A stretch of DNA of 64,000 nt from Solea solea (taxonomy: Eukaryota; Chordata; Actinopteri; Pleuronectiformes; Soleidae). The stretch is taken from positions 7,251,594-7,315,593 of the forward strand of contig NC_081136.1 in assembly GCF_958295425.1 (NCBI RefSeq). The letters are read 5' to 3'. Below the pieces are notes generated by a model. That model ran no database searches. It saw only the letters and a program-made list of their open reading frames with translations, and was not told where the DNA came from. The position numbers and the translations under genes were made by a program. This document shows positions 13,296 through 24,759 of the stretch, piece after piece (within the stretch, counting starts at the first letter, position 1; every line of letters begins with the position of its first letter).

Positions 13296-13340
13296 CACAT
13301 GCTTCTATTTATAACAGATAGCTGCAATAACTCAGAGAGG
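13296..13340 (+). promoter_or_regulatory. Candidate muscle-type core promoter: E-box plus MEF2/TATA-like site
   Basis: The E-box CACATG (13296-13301) is followed four bases later by CTATTTATAA (13305-13314). This matches the MEF2 consensus YTAWWWWTAR at every position and can also act as a TATA-like element. An E-box beside a MEF2 site is a known arrangement in muscle promoters. About 30 bases downstream gives a likely transcription start near 13340. The link to ablim2 is inferred from the phase-matched start exon at 13605. Confidence 0.4.
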
Positions 13341-13620
13341 TAGGAGAGAGAGAGAGAGAGAGAGAAAGAGAGACATAGGGAGTCATATGACCCACAGCTC
13401 ATTCCAGAGATAGTGACAGACAGAGCACTCACTCCGTGCTCCCAGCTAATATTACACCAGAGCTGCAGAGCGTGCGGAGGATGTGTCGCAACACCGTCGC
13501 AGGACTCTGAAAAAAAAAAAGATTTGTTTTGGATATCGCCAATAAGTATTATCATCAAAGGACGTGACAATAAATCACATCTGGGCTTAAACGGCTGAGT
13601 GACAATGCCAGAGGAAAAAG
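13340..13620 (+). CDS. ablim2: Candidate alternative first exon of ablim2 (5' UTR plus start codon)
   Basis: The coding part is 13605-13620: ATG CCA GAG GAA AAA G, followed by the donor GTAATA. It would encode Met-Pro-Glu-Glu-Lys and leave one base over. The LIM1 exon at 24589 begins with two bases completing a codon, so the join gives Val and runs on into FQQQAVHSPLE. The human ABLIM2 start, as I recall it, also places Val at this junction after a three-residue exon. The ATG has A at -3. The assumed UTR contains a GA microsatellite and two short upstream frames (13387-13413 and 13481-13510). The 5' limit is a guess set about 26 bases past the TATA-like site. There is no transcript evidence, and the true first exon may lie left of the window. 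Confidence 0.42.
13343..13373. repeat. (GA)n microsatellite
   Basis: GA run with one AAAG interruption, lying just after the presumed transcription start of the candidate first exon. Confidence 0.9.
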
Positions 13621-14571
13621 GTAATAAAGACCCTTTTTATCTTCCTGTATGTGCTGTGTTCACCTGCCAGAGGAGGAGGAGTGGCAGCTAATGATTTGTA
13701 TATTACCCAGCACTAACCTGTCTGTGTCTCACATCCATGAACTACTCATTAAACAGTTAAGGAAATAATAACTCCACAACTTTAAAACATGGAAATCCCT
13801 GTAAAACCTGTAAAGGTTGTGTGCATTTACGGGACATTTAACTATGTAAGCGGCAGTCACTCACCTAACAGCTAAACAGGTTTCCTATTATGTAACACCA
13901 GTCAGAAGCATATGTAGCACTTTTGGTTTGAATACAGCGTGAATGACGACAACAACAACAAGTCTGTGTGGCAGCAGCAATGCTGAGTGCTGAATGCTCA
14001 TGCTGCAGGTTGGTGTGCGTCCTGCCTGCAACATGCCTGGCAACAACACTGTTGTCTTGGTCTCCTGCCTGAATCTCTCACGCCGGGAGCTCAGCCACTT
14101 GGTCTGCTTGCAAAAGGGTCAGGGCCAGTTACTAAGCAAAAATCGCTGTGATGTTGTTGTAGGGATTTACACAGTGTCTTCAGTATTTCATCAGGACATT
14201 ATATAGTCATTTTTGGACTCAGTGATTGTCTATTTTCTTGTATTTCTTTACATTTTTTTAAGTGAGAGTGAAAAAACTAAAGTAAGAGTTGCATCTGTAC
14301 AACTCACGACTATATAAGTATTATGATAAACACATATGCTAACATAAAAAAAATGAACTCAAACACACATTAGCATTCATAATTCAATTACAACAAATGC
14401 TAGCATGGTAGTTGGCTACGTCTTGATTCAGTTTGTCACAAAAGGCATTGTTTTATGGACAAAAGCAGAGACAAATCTGTCTTTTGTGTGCAACAGAAGG
14501 ACAATGAAGTCGTTCTATTACTAATTTGAAAAGAACATCAATATCATTGATCGTTGCTTCCAGGTGAATTC

Positions 14572-15222
14572 TGTGGTTGTAGAAAAAAAACAATGTTAAC
14601 AGGCTAATAATAGGTTAATATGTGTTTTAAAATCACCCCAGAATCATGTTTCTTTACATACCTTTTTTACACAGCCTACCATTTCTTTACTTTCCGAAGC
14701 TAACTGTGGCTAGTAGCATGTTGCCTTTTTAACTTGCTAAAGACACTTGCTAATGTTGACAACTTGGTAATAGTTGGAAATGTGTTGTTATTATCTAGGT
14801 GTGAGGGTTTTGATGAAAATATGTTACTGTAATAAAAGGTAGTTCTAGTTAGCTACTACTAGCCTACAGCAGCTATAGGGACTTAGCAAAAAAAAGATCA
14901 ACACATGAGCTTTGTATGGTTGTAGAAAAAAAACCTTAAGAATTGAACATTGGTGATTTACTGTATGGTTGTGGATAAAAACAATGTTAATAGGTGTTTT
15001 AAAATCACCCCAGAATCATGTTACTTTACAGTGACTTATCAAAGCTAACTGTGGCTAGTAGCATGTTGAATTTGCAGCTTGCTAAAGTCAAATTAATATT
15101 GGCAACTCAGTATTAGTTGGAAACATATTGGTTTTAGTACACAGGTGTGAGGTTATGATGAGAATGATTACTGTAAGAAAAGGTCATTCTAGTTACTACT
15201 AGCCTACAGCAGCTAGTAAAAA
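14572..15222. repeat. Diverged tandem duplication, unit about 390 bases
   Basis: Copy 1 (about 14572-14900) and copy 2 (about 14962-15222) share in the same order: a GGTTGT(A/G)GA start, TTTTAAAATCACCCCAGAAT, GCTAACTGTGGCTAGTAGCA, an AGGTGTGAGG stretch and CTACTAGCCTACAGCAGCTA. A short extra start-like piece at 14912-14937 sits between them. Confidence 0.85.
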
Positions 15223-15644
15223 AAATATAATGTAGTTCAGTATTGTATAAGTAGATTCACTAAATCACAACTTTGCACAGTTGACCTCTACCCTGTTGAC
15301 TCCAAAAGGGAAGCCCCACTGTTCTTATTTTTCCATGTAAACACACCACAAATATTTCCTCTTCTCCCAAAGTGTCTTGTCCTCAGCCGCCTTTAGTGTT
15401 AACACTGTGTTTCCAACAGCAGGGCTGTAACTATTTAAAACAGGGAGGTAAATGCGTTCTTTCATAACAACGTGATGAAACTAGTAAAGTTCCGCGGGAT
15501 GGAAACACAGGAGACACACCCACCAACACACACACACACACACAGGGCCATGTGCTTCTGCACATAAAGATTTACATAGTTTTGAGCACATTTAAATGGA
15601 ATGTGGGAGAAACACTGAGTAAACAACCATGTGCACACAGTCAT

Positions 15645-15646
<2 letters not shown>

Positions 15647-15682
<36 letters not shown>
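15647..15682. repeat. (AC)n microsatellite
   Basis: AC run of about 36 bases. A shorter run lies at about 15525-15543. Confidence 0.95.
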
Positions 15683-15684
<2 letters not shown>

Positions 15685-16693
15685 CTGCAGGCTGCATCTC
15701 AGTCCCAGCCAAGGACAGTGTATCCTGGGCCTGTGATGTAATACATGGCTGGTTGTCAGCAGTCACAGGGACGCCTGACGTTATTCCAGGCCTGCCAGTA
15801 AACAAACCACGTGTGTGTCCATCGGTGTCCACCGGTACCCCCGCTGCCATTTTATAGCCTATTCTCTAAGAATTCAAACAAAGCTGGTGGTGTTCTACGT
15901 GTTTCCTATGCTGCCTTTGGTATTCACGCGCATAATTCTTTATTTTTAAGACAAAGGTGCACTTATCGGGGACTATATTTTTAGAAGCATATTCCTCCAT
16001 GTGGAGTTCTTTGGTGGTTATTTTTGTGGGGGTCAAAATAACCCACATTGTGTGTATTCATGGTAATGAATCCACGTGTCACCCAGGTCAGCAGTATGGC
16101 TTATTGAATGTGCTTTTAATAGTTTTAAGACAACAATGGAGCTCTTTTAGCACAGAGGAAGGATGTATTAAGCTCTGAACACATGGAATACTTGGTTATT
16201 TTGCCTGGTCTTTTAATGGAGCCGATGACAACAAGCCTTCATCTGTAAAACGGGGACAGAAACATTTCTAGGAAATGAGAAATTTGTCAGAATTAGAAGT
16301 TAAAATAAAACATTGCTTTATGAGAGTAATTCCCAAATGTTTTATTCTTGTCACGATTTAATAATTATGGACACAAATATGTGATGGGATGTATTGATAT
16401 TTACGTAAATACTGTATATAAGATGCAAGATGAGAGTCAGGAATTAATCAATCACTCAAACTTTATTTATATTTACATGTTAAACTTCAATGAAGTTTAA
16501 GATGGGAGACGAATGCAAACACAAGCAATCAATATAAAAGACGGGCAATAAATAAAATAAAGATAATAACACTCGGGTAGAAATGAATCCATTGAAATCA
16601 ACTGTAAAATGTCACTAACATTAATAATGATTTTTGCTAAATCATCAGCTAATTTGGTTGTTTTCTAACTGCTGTGTTTGTGTTGAGCAGGTG

Positions 16694-16715
16694 GTGTGTG
16701 TGTGTGTGTGTGTGT
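16694..16715. repeat. (GT)n microsatellite
   Basis: GT run of about 22 bases. Confidence 0.9.
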
Positions 16716-19309
16716 TTGTGGTGGGTTTATCCAAACTAAATCGAATCAATAAGTTAATTAAAAAAACCCACAGAGCAGAGCGATGTTAAAATTAGATTAA
16801 TTTCTATAAATGACTCAGCACTCTGGCATTTGATTCTCTGTTTACAAGTGGCTACTTCAGCTTTGGAAAGTATTGTTATCTATACAAAGTGCATTAACCT
16901 CCTGTGTTTTCTGGTAAAATGCTCACTTTAAGTGTATAATGCAGCTTTGTGTCATTCACGGCCTGTGTGTTTTGAATCCAGCTGCTGTTGCACTGGCTCT
17001 TTCTCCCTCAGGTGCCAAACCTGTGTGGCATATGCTGGCGTTTCTGCAACCAGCTCTGCTCAAAAAAGCTGACACAGTGTTTTCTACACAGAGAGAGAGA
17101 GAGAGAGAGCTTCTATTCATGAGTCATGCTGTTTCTCTCTGGGTTAAAATAACTAGCCAGCAGCTCCAATCGCTCACTGTCTTCTTTACTCCCGGCTCTT
17201 TCCCCTCGCAATCAGCTTTTCCTGCTGCACAGTCATGACATTCACAGATATATCCGCAGTATAACCAAGCACAGACACACACGTGTGCTGGAATGAGCTG
17301 AGCTATGCTACAGTTCTCAGTTTTGCTGCATCACCGTGTCCGTGCTCCAGTCACTCGATCCCCGTTATGACACAGCACTTTTTACCTGTTCCGCTCATCA
17401 TTAATGATTATCTGTTTCCAAAAATGACTTTGTCCCCAGGCTCAGTCTGTGTTAATCTGTGTTTCCCTCTTGTCCTGGTTTCCGAAATAGTACATAGCCA
17501 CCATTAACACATTAAAAATGTTCGGATAACTGATTTATTCATGTAATTTCAAGCCAAACAAACAATAAGACCATATATTGGAAGATTCCTCAAATGCTCT
17601 GATTTCAAGGTATAGTGTCAAACTTTGCGTTGATGCCTCTCAACACTGCCAACTCATTCATTTAGACTAAAAACAGTATATTGACGGCGTATAAATTGTG
17701 AAATTTCAGTTACTATGAATGAAAAAGTCAGATTTTGCCATATTTCCCATTCCCAAAATGATCCTTAAGTTCCCTACAAGGATTGGTCGTATGAATCGGG
17801 CTCACCTACTTGTTACTTGGCTTTGCATTAGATTAAGTCTGGCTCACAGTTTGCCTTCCAATTCAACCTATAGGTGTTGAATTTTGTGTCGAGGTCAGGG
17901 ATCTGTGCATGTCAGTCAAGTATTGTGTGAGTGTCGATTTTGAAACTAGGACACTCATTCGCTCCTATTGCCAAAAATGTCTCGTGATGTCTCAATAATC
18001 CAGTGTATACGTCAGTGATACTTAATCCTGCTTTTTGTGCTGTTTGAACTCTCTGTGTTTTCATTTTCAAGAAGCAACAACATGGAGAGAGGTGTTCCAG
18101 TGCAGGCTCTTCCAGTAACTCATGGGATTGTATCTGTTAGTAATGATTGTCGTGGTTGAAATATTCACAGACTCATCTTTCAAAGGAATTTCATGAAGAC
18201 CATATTCATGAGACCGCGCCATATTTGCCATTTTTGGAGATTTATGGCTGATTTGATAATGTTGTGGTTACCGTTGTATTGCTATTATAAGAAATAGTAT
18301 TCCAGTAGTATTCATGTTTTCAGTATCAAAACATGCCTAATAAATTGTAATTTATGCTTTAAACTTCTCTGTTTATATGACATTCCCTTATCTTAAAAAA
18401 GGGCTGAGCCAACAAGGCCGCACTGGTGTCATTTGCCAGGGAGGTCGGAGGTCAGCTTTCTGTAGTGCTTGACCTCAGGTCGAGGATCAAATGCTGCCGC
18501 GGTCAGGTTGCAGGTGTGACTGCACAGGTGGACTTTCAGGCCCTTGCATGAAAAATATATAATATCTGCCCCGTGTATTTATAATCATACCAAGATAAGA
18601 TCGTTCTTCAGAGCTACTCGTTGTTTTTCTGCTCCTGTTTTTACTGTAGCAGTGGTTGTCAGTCGACTTGGCCTACAGGCTGACTTCATGTCTTTTTCTT
18701 GGCTTCTAACTAGAGTGAGATAATGGAGTGGGTTTTCTGTTTGGACGGTGGACAGGAAACTCCCCGGCAGTGAAGTAATGGTCATGTACAGTAGAAGGTA
18801 ATGAAAGGCGAGCCAGGTTTCAGCAGGTTCTTAGAAACTCTCCTTGCGGTAAATCTAATCAGTCGATAGTGTTCAAAAGCTTGAACAAGTCTGTTGAATG
18901 TCTTGATGTGTTTTGCACGTATACTTTGGGCAAGCTCAGATTCCATTTGCAACTTTATAAAACAATCCATGACCTTATTGAAACTTGATGGAAGGTTGAA
19001 GGATGTTAAATCCCATTTCTTGTGATAGTAGTGGGTAGAATCAATAATTTTACAACTACAAAATTGTTTGTCCCCTTCGTCTTAGGGGCATAAAGCATGC
19101 GTTGCTTCTGTATCTTGATGGTAGATATACTGGGTAGGACCATGTACTTCAAACCCTGTGAACCTGTACGGCTTGGTTAGACCTGCTAGAGGCTAAAGTC
19201 CCAGTACCGTAGTTATGTAGGATCCACAGACAAGCCTTCCCACCAACAAAGTACCATCACAAAGGAGATAAGTTTTAACTGTACACTGATTCAGTGTAGC
19301 ATGTGTCCC

Positions 19310-19490
19310 TCAGGAATAGTACCCGGTACCTGTTGTTGTTTTTGTACCTGCTCTGGCGAGGTTCCCAAGCAAGCTGAGCCGATACTGACTGCCCAAGACT
19401 GTCGGCCACCGATTGGGCAGAGATTGTCCTCACTAGAAGGGTCATGAGTGCGACACCACAATCAAACCAGCCATTTTTAAAAAAAACGAG
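19310..19490 (+). mobile_element. DNA-transposon-like fragment
   Basis: Contains GGTACCTG, TTGTACCTGCTCTGGCGAGG and a GAGCCGATAC-like stretch, then GGCCACCGATTGGGCAGAGA. I remember this word order from widespread non-autonomous DNA elements of fish (possibly Harbinger type). The matching right end was not found. Confidence 0.45.
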
Positions 19491-19672
19491 AAAGTCTATC
19501 GAAGATGCCAAGAGTTCTGTCTTCTGGTACTTATTTTGATCTTGGTTTCTGACACGAGAGCTTATGATCCATGTGACAACTTGGCTTATTGTGATGCTAG
19601 CCTTAGCCGTTTTTATTGTGCTAGTCTTGGTGTTCATACGGTTGCTTTTTATTTTGGATGTCTTGCAACACC

Positions 19673-19790
19673 TATCCAGGGTGTACCCCACCTAACGCCC
19701 TATGTCAGCTGAGATTGGCACAGCACCCCCCACGACCCTCATATGGAGGATGAAGCGGTAGAAGATGGATGGATGATGGATGGATGGTAT
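19673..19790 (+). mobile_element. LINE 3' end with GATGGATG tail
   Basis: Reads TCCAGGGTGTACCCCACCT, then a TCAGCTGAGATTGGCACAGC-like stretch, then GGAGGATGAAGCGGTAGAAG, and ends in tandem GATGGATG units. This is the typical 3' terminus of fish L2/CR1-type LINEs, here 5'-truncated. Confidence 0.75.
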
Positions 19791-22700
19791 CATTTCCATA
19801 GAACTCTTGATGGAGTCCAAGTATTTCCATTATGCCCTGAACGTTTCCATGAAAGTAACACACGCACATAATCTGCATTTCTTTGGCGTATGATGGTGCG
19901 TTTATACATATGAGAGTGAAAGTCCCCAAGGTCAACAGCTCGGCGACCACAAAGTACTCCTGCCGTGGTAATATGAGCAGTTTGATTCCCCGCCACCTCT
20001 GCAGATGGTTCACACCAGGAATGTTGCAGAGTACCATGGGATCCCCACGAGCTGAGGGAACTCTATTTTTAGCAGGTGCTAGAGCATGACTTCTTGAAAA
20101 GGCATTTGAGATAAAGTTGCTTGTGTATCCCTTATCATATATCCAGTGTGTGTACACTATAAGACATTTCATGTTGTTGCAGAAGTCATTTGAAATTTGT
20201 TTCTCTTTAAAATTCCTATCCCAGTAGCAGTAGTTTGGCGTTGAGCAAGATTTCAAATATGTACCATCTAAAATATAGTTGTTGACCATGCATAAGATAT
20301 AGGGCAACTACTTCATGAGGCATCAGAGGCAGATGCTATATATCCACGTTTTGTAGCTTCATGCCCATGTTTGGGCATTTGTGTGGTACATTTGTGCAGG
20401 TGGTTAGCCGCAAATGTCCACCAACACTCAGTGTGTGTTCTCAGGGGCTTCCAGTGGTGTGAGTGTGGGCATTACAGACGTGTAGAGTTGAATTGCTCAG
20501 ATAGCTGCCTGCTTGGGGGCGGCGGCCTCTAGGACAACAGCATCAGTAGTGGCTGTCAACCCGAGAACAGACACCCGAAAGGGTGATTGATGATATGGAC
20601 AACTGGGCAACTGGAGAGGACAGGACACAGGCTGGAGTAGGAAGGATAGAGGGTGGCTCGGGGGGCGGTGGTAGGTTTTGAACTCTTCATGCTGCTCTGC
20701 ACGACAGCATGAATTAAGTCACTGTCTGTCCAAATCAGGCACACTGTCTGCAAGTGACCAAATTAGATTTGTGTATCCAGACATAACCAACTTATCTGTA
20801 CAGGTTGATTTCGTAACAACGTAAGTGTTTGTGGTGCTTCTTTCAAGCACAAATGCAGGAAAAATCGCTCTCGAAACAATCATGCAAGAACAACTCGGTG
20901 AAGGCCGAGACTGGTTTTGCGATGTTCTGTTCAATTTGTGTGGAACTTATCAAGGCCAAAGTCACCAATGTCCAAATCATTTCCACTTCTTACATCCTCT
21001 ATTGGAGTTCCACTGTCATGGCAGACGTCTCTCTAAAGCATGTTGCCTGTGTTGAATGAAGCCTTTTCTTCATATTGTATTTTACTCTTTTCTTTCTCCA
21101 GTATCTGAGTATCTTGTGTATTTTGCCAATACTGGACTGATAACAAGTTAGCTCATTTGTAGTCTTTCACCCAGCTCTCTCTTCATCTAGATTAGCACAG
21201 AAATGTCAAGGCCATGAGGTCTTCAACCTTTGACCCCTTTAGTGTAAGCCACTTGCTCGAACAGCAATTCACTGGTGCAAACTGCGCCCTTGGGAAACAC
21301 ATTTGTTGCCTGTCATGAAGCCTAACAAGGACACAAGCAGCGGTGATTCATCCATGGTTTATACTGACTCCTCATTATACATTTGAGCAGCTAAATTTAT
21401 CAACTATAAACAGCAACAACCTCTCACTTCCACCTCCTCCCCCACGTCCCCATTGACAGCATACTGGAGCCTTATCACAGACCACTGGCAGCCTGAATGT
21501 CTGGTGCAACTCGCTAGGTTCTACATCTGGCCCTAAAGATCATGTCGTGTCTCCTTCTCATCCCCGCCTTCCGTTTCTATTTGTTGCCTGGAGAGGAAGT
21601 AGAGATACTGGATCCCCACCAACAGGTGCAAGGGCACAGCATTGCATGCTGGGTCATATCGGAAGCCAGAGCCCCACCCGGCTCCCCGATGACTACCAAT
21701 CCCTTCTGCCTTACACCCAGTCTTACTCTTGGATGGTCTGTTACAGATGGTTGCAATCAACCCGGGTCTTAGACCTGTTATTTTACGAGGACTCAAGACT
21801 TTCCCCTCCTAAATTCTTGTCTTTATTGGGTAGCATGCCCACAACTGCACTCGACACTGGTAGCTGGTGTAAAACCACACCTCCTACGTACAAAACAATA
21901 TAGGCACCACACTCCCCAAAATCCCTATTGTTGTTGTAATTCAATTTCGGAGTCAGCACATTTTCAAATCGGAGGTCACATTGTAAGAAAGACATGTGGA
22001 CTGAATGAAAGCAGCTCTGAGGACTTAAGTGTCATCCAAAGAAAACTCCGCAAGGAATTTCCTCTCTCCACGTTTTCATTATATTTGCTGACCCTATGAA
22101 TGCTAAGTGTCTCCGTGATGCATTTCCCATTTGGGGATTTTACAGTTGAATCTCTGGAATAAGGGTTTATCATTGTAATGAGATCTAAGTAGCTTTGGGA
22201 GGCTGTGTTTGTCTTGGACTCACAGTCGCACACTCTACAATGCTGAGAAATGGCTTTGTACCCCCACTGTGGGTGAGAGGCCCTTGTAAAACTTGCTGAA
22301 GAATGTGTTGCTCCTGTGGGTCTCTTTGGTCTGGTGGCTGTTCTTACTCTCCTGTCAAGAATCCCCCAGCAGAGCAGGGCACAAATGGGCCAATACCTTT
22401 TTGTGTGGAATGGTAGAAACGGAACTTTCAAAATAAATGATTATACCTCAAACTAGAGATGGAGTAAGTTAGTTTTATAGTTGTATACCCCTGCAAACCA
22501 CTGTAGCTTGAGTTTACATCCACGTTTGTCTAGATATGTAGTGCAGACATACCACTGTTACTAAAACTAGTTACTGTGGCTTGAGGTATAGCATTCTCCA
22601 TGCTGAAAATGTGTTTTGTCAAGTCACGGAAACTGTCCAAGTAGACGTTAGTACCACATTTGAGGGAATTCTCTTAAGAGACAATTTGACAGACTCTGTA

Positions 22701-24588
22701 GCCAAGGTTACCACTGGCACAGAGACATAAAAAGTGACACTGCGTAATCTGCCGCTTAATCTCTTTTCACTCTGTACCCACTGTTAACATCAAGGAGTAA
22801 ATTCAATTTGGGCTTTGGACAAAGTGTGAGGTGTAAAGGAGAGGCAGAGAAACACAGATAAGATCACCGATGCCATGACTGGCCTCACTGGCTTTTGCCG
22901 TTTTCACAATTGAATTTAGTTTCTGTCAGAATAATGGTTGTGTTTTTGACCTTGGAAAGAGATGGGCTTGTTGTTTCCACCTGCCTTTAAGTCTTTGTGC
23001 CAAACCACACCAAACATCCAGACATGAGAGCGATGTTGTCTGTCTTCTCTTATTGTTTCCTAGAAATAAGGCAACCACACTTAATTAATAGCTGGTAAAT
23101 GTGTTTACAACTGTTTTATTGTCTTTATTTACATCAGATAAACCAAATGGAAGAGAACAATTTTAGAATTTAAAGCCTCTTCTTGCTTGATTTGAGTGAC
23201 ATTTCTCATTGTTAAAAGAATAATGCGTATATTTGAATGAATCAATCACCCTCGTAACCATTTGAATAGAATGTTTGGTTTGGCCAGACTGAGCAATAAG
23301 TGGCCCAAAACTAATGCATTCTCTTTTGAAATGTTTAATTTTCCTGCATCATAGGCTATACAGAGAAAAAACCTGAGAAACGTTGTGCATTTTAGTTCAT
23401 CTCAGTCAGCCGATAAAACAGCCACTCATAATCTAGTTAATCCAGGGAACTTGAAAGAAAGACAATTCCCACCAGAAACAAAGTTCTTAGTGAGTTTCCA
23501 GAGAGCAGCTCTGCTTGCCTCACTGCTATGATTCCCTCTCTTTCTCTCTCTGCCTCTTTTTTCTAAATCAGTTCATTTGATCAACTCCTCTTTTTTCCAA
23601 GCCCAATTATCAGTAACCACGGAGGCACGGTGAAACCGGTCTGACGACACCGGCGTTTCCTGAGCACACAAAGAGACTTTTATGCAACCGATGCCATGAA
23701 AGGCTGATAAGCATGTGAGAATATTCAGGCGTGGTTATTATAAAAGGGGTGAAAAGTAGTGTTTTGATGGAGATGTCAAGCGCTTCCGTTGCGTGTTTTG
23801 CCTTCTTGTGTCATCGCCAGGTGACTCTTTGAAGGTTGTTGTACTCTGCTCGGCTCTTCAGTGACTTCATGTTTCTTGGTCCCCTAAAACACCCGACAAA
23901 CTGTTAAATGTTACCGTTAATATTCATTTTAGTCTTTACTAGACTAGACTAACAACCCGGGGCAAGCCGAGTCCTCCAGGGACCGAAGGTAGACGATGTC
24001 ATGAGTAGTAAAAACAAACACGTTTAAGTGTGAAAAACAGGTTTCATGGCCTCGTATTTTTGGGTTACAGGCAGGTTCTGTACGAGCCCATTGTGTTTTT
24101 ATCTTTTAGATCCTTCCTATCTAATTTCTGGTTTATGTCACTTTAAGGCCAGTTCCTGTTCTCCGTGAGTCTGGCCCACTTCGGTCTGCAGTGGACCAGA
24201 CCACCCTTGTCCGTGACAGTAACCGTGGATCAAACTGAGACTCTAAGCACTCTAAGACTGTACATGACTGTCCCACCTGGAGAAGAACTTATTAGGTAGT
24301 TGTATCATGGAGCACCAAAGAATTGAGGGGCCTTTATTTTGAAATAATTGAATGGGCTTTCAAACAGATATAATATGATGGTGGATAATGGACTGGATAG
24401 TTGTACATTAAAGTTAATGCCTGTGATGACGCTTAAGAAAAGACCTGTCCTGAAGTGTGTGCATCTGGTTTATCTCTCGTCTCGTATACGTCTGTTTTTT
24501 TTTTTGCATCTACATACGCTGTCTTACGTGTCTTACAAAGTGTCCCCCTCTCTCTCTCTCTGTGTCTCCGTGTGGTCGTGTCCTGCAG

Positions 24589-24759
24589 TGTTTCAGCAGC
24601 AGGCTGTCCACAGCCCTCTGGAGCAGCAGCAGAAGAAGAAGCAGGGCGGCGGCGGCGGAGGAGGACCGATCCCCTGTCAGAACTGTGGGAAGCCGTGCAA
24701 AGGCGAGGCCCTGCGGGTTCAGAACAAACACTTCCACATCAAGTGCTTCGTATGTAAAG
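24589..24759 (+). CDS. ablim2: ablim2 exon: N-terminal tail and first half of LIM1
   Basis: Preceded by a long CT tract and TCCTGCAG; donor GTATGT. Two bases complete the upstream codon. Then follow FQQQAVHSPLE, a run of Gln and Lys codons (QQQKKKQ), seven Gly codons, and the start of LIM1: C-x2-C (CQNC), 16 residues, then H-x2-C-x2-C (HIKCFVC). The exon ends one base into a codon. The Gln/Lys/Gly tract comes from CAG, AAG and GGC/GGA repeats and replaces the short Ser/Pro linker I remember from mammals. It may vary in length between alleles. Confidence 0.93.

Larger units (their letters stand above)
18400..22450. other. Unassigned block, possibly old mobile-element DNA
   Basis: This block is less AT-rich and microsatellite-poor compared with its surroundings. 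It has longer open frames than elsewhere: minus strand 19705-20307 (200 codons), 19275-19691 and 21976-22431 (151 codons), and plus strand 21547-21903. I recognise no domain in any of them. The 19705-20307 frame starts within or next to a LINE 3' end, so at least part of it is not a gene. I treat the block as decayed mobile-element DNA of unknown type. Confidence 0.35.
13621..24588 (+). other. Candidate intron 1 (non-coding)
   Basis: It would run from the GTAATA donor to the CTGCAG acceptor before LIM1, if the candidate first exon is real. It contains a tandem duplication (14572-15222), CA and GT microsatellites, a DNA-transposon-like fragment near 19.3 kb, a LINE 3' end near 19.7 kb, and an unassigned block at 18.4-22.4 kb. 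No conserved exon was recognised on either strand. Confidence 0.5.

Noticed and set aside
19705..20307. 200-codon minus-strand open frame as a gene
   Set aside because: No recognised domain, its start overlaps LINE 3' end DNA, and no splice or promoter context. Kept only as part of an unassigned block.
24348..24588. In-frame ATG at 24348 as the ablim2 start
   Set aside because: The extra 80 codons look like intron (CT tract, no similarity), and a good CTGCAG acceptor lies at the point where similarity begins.
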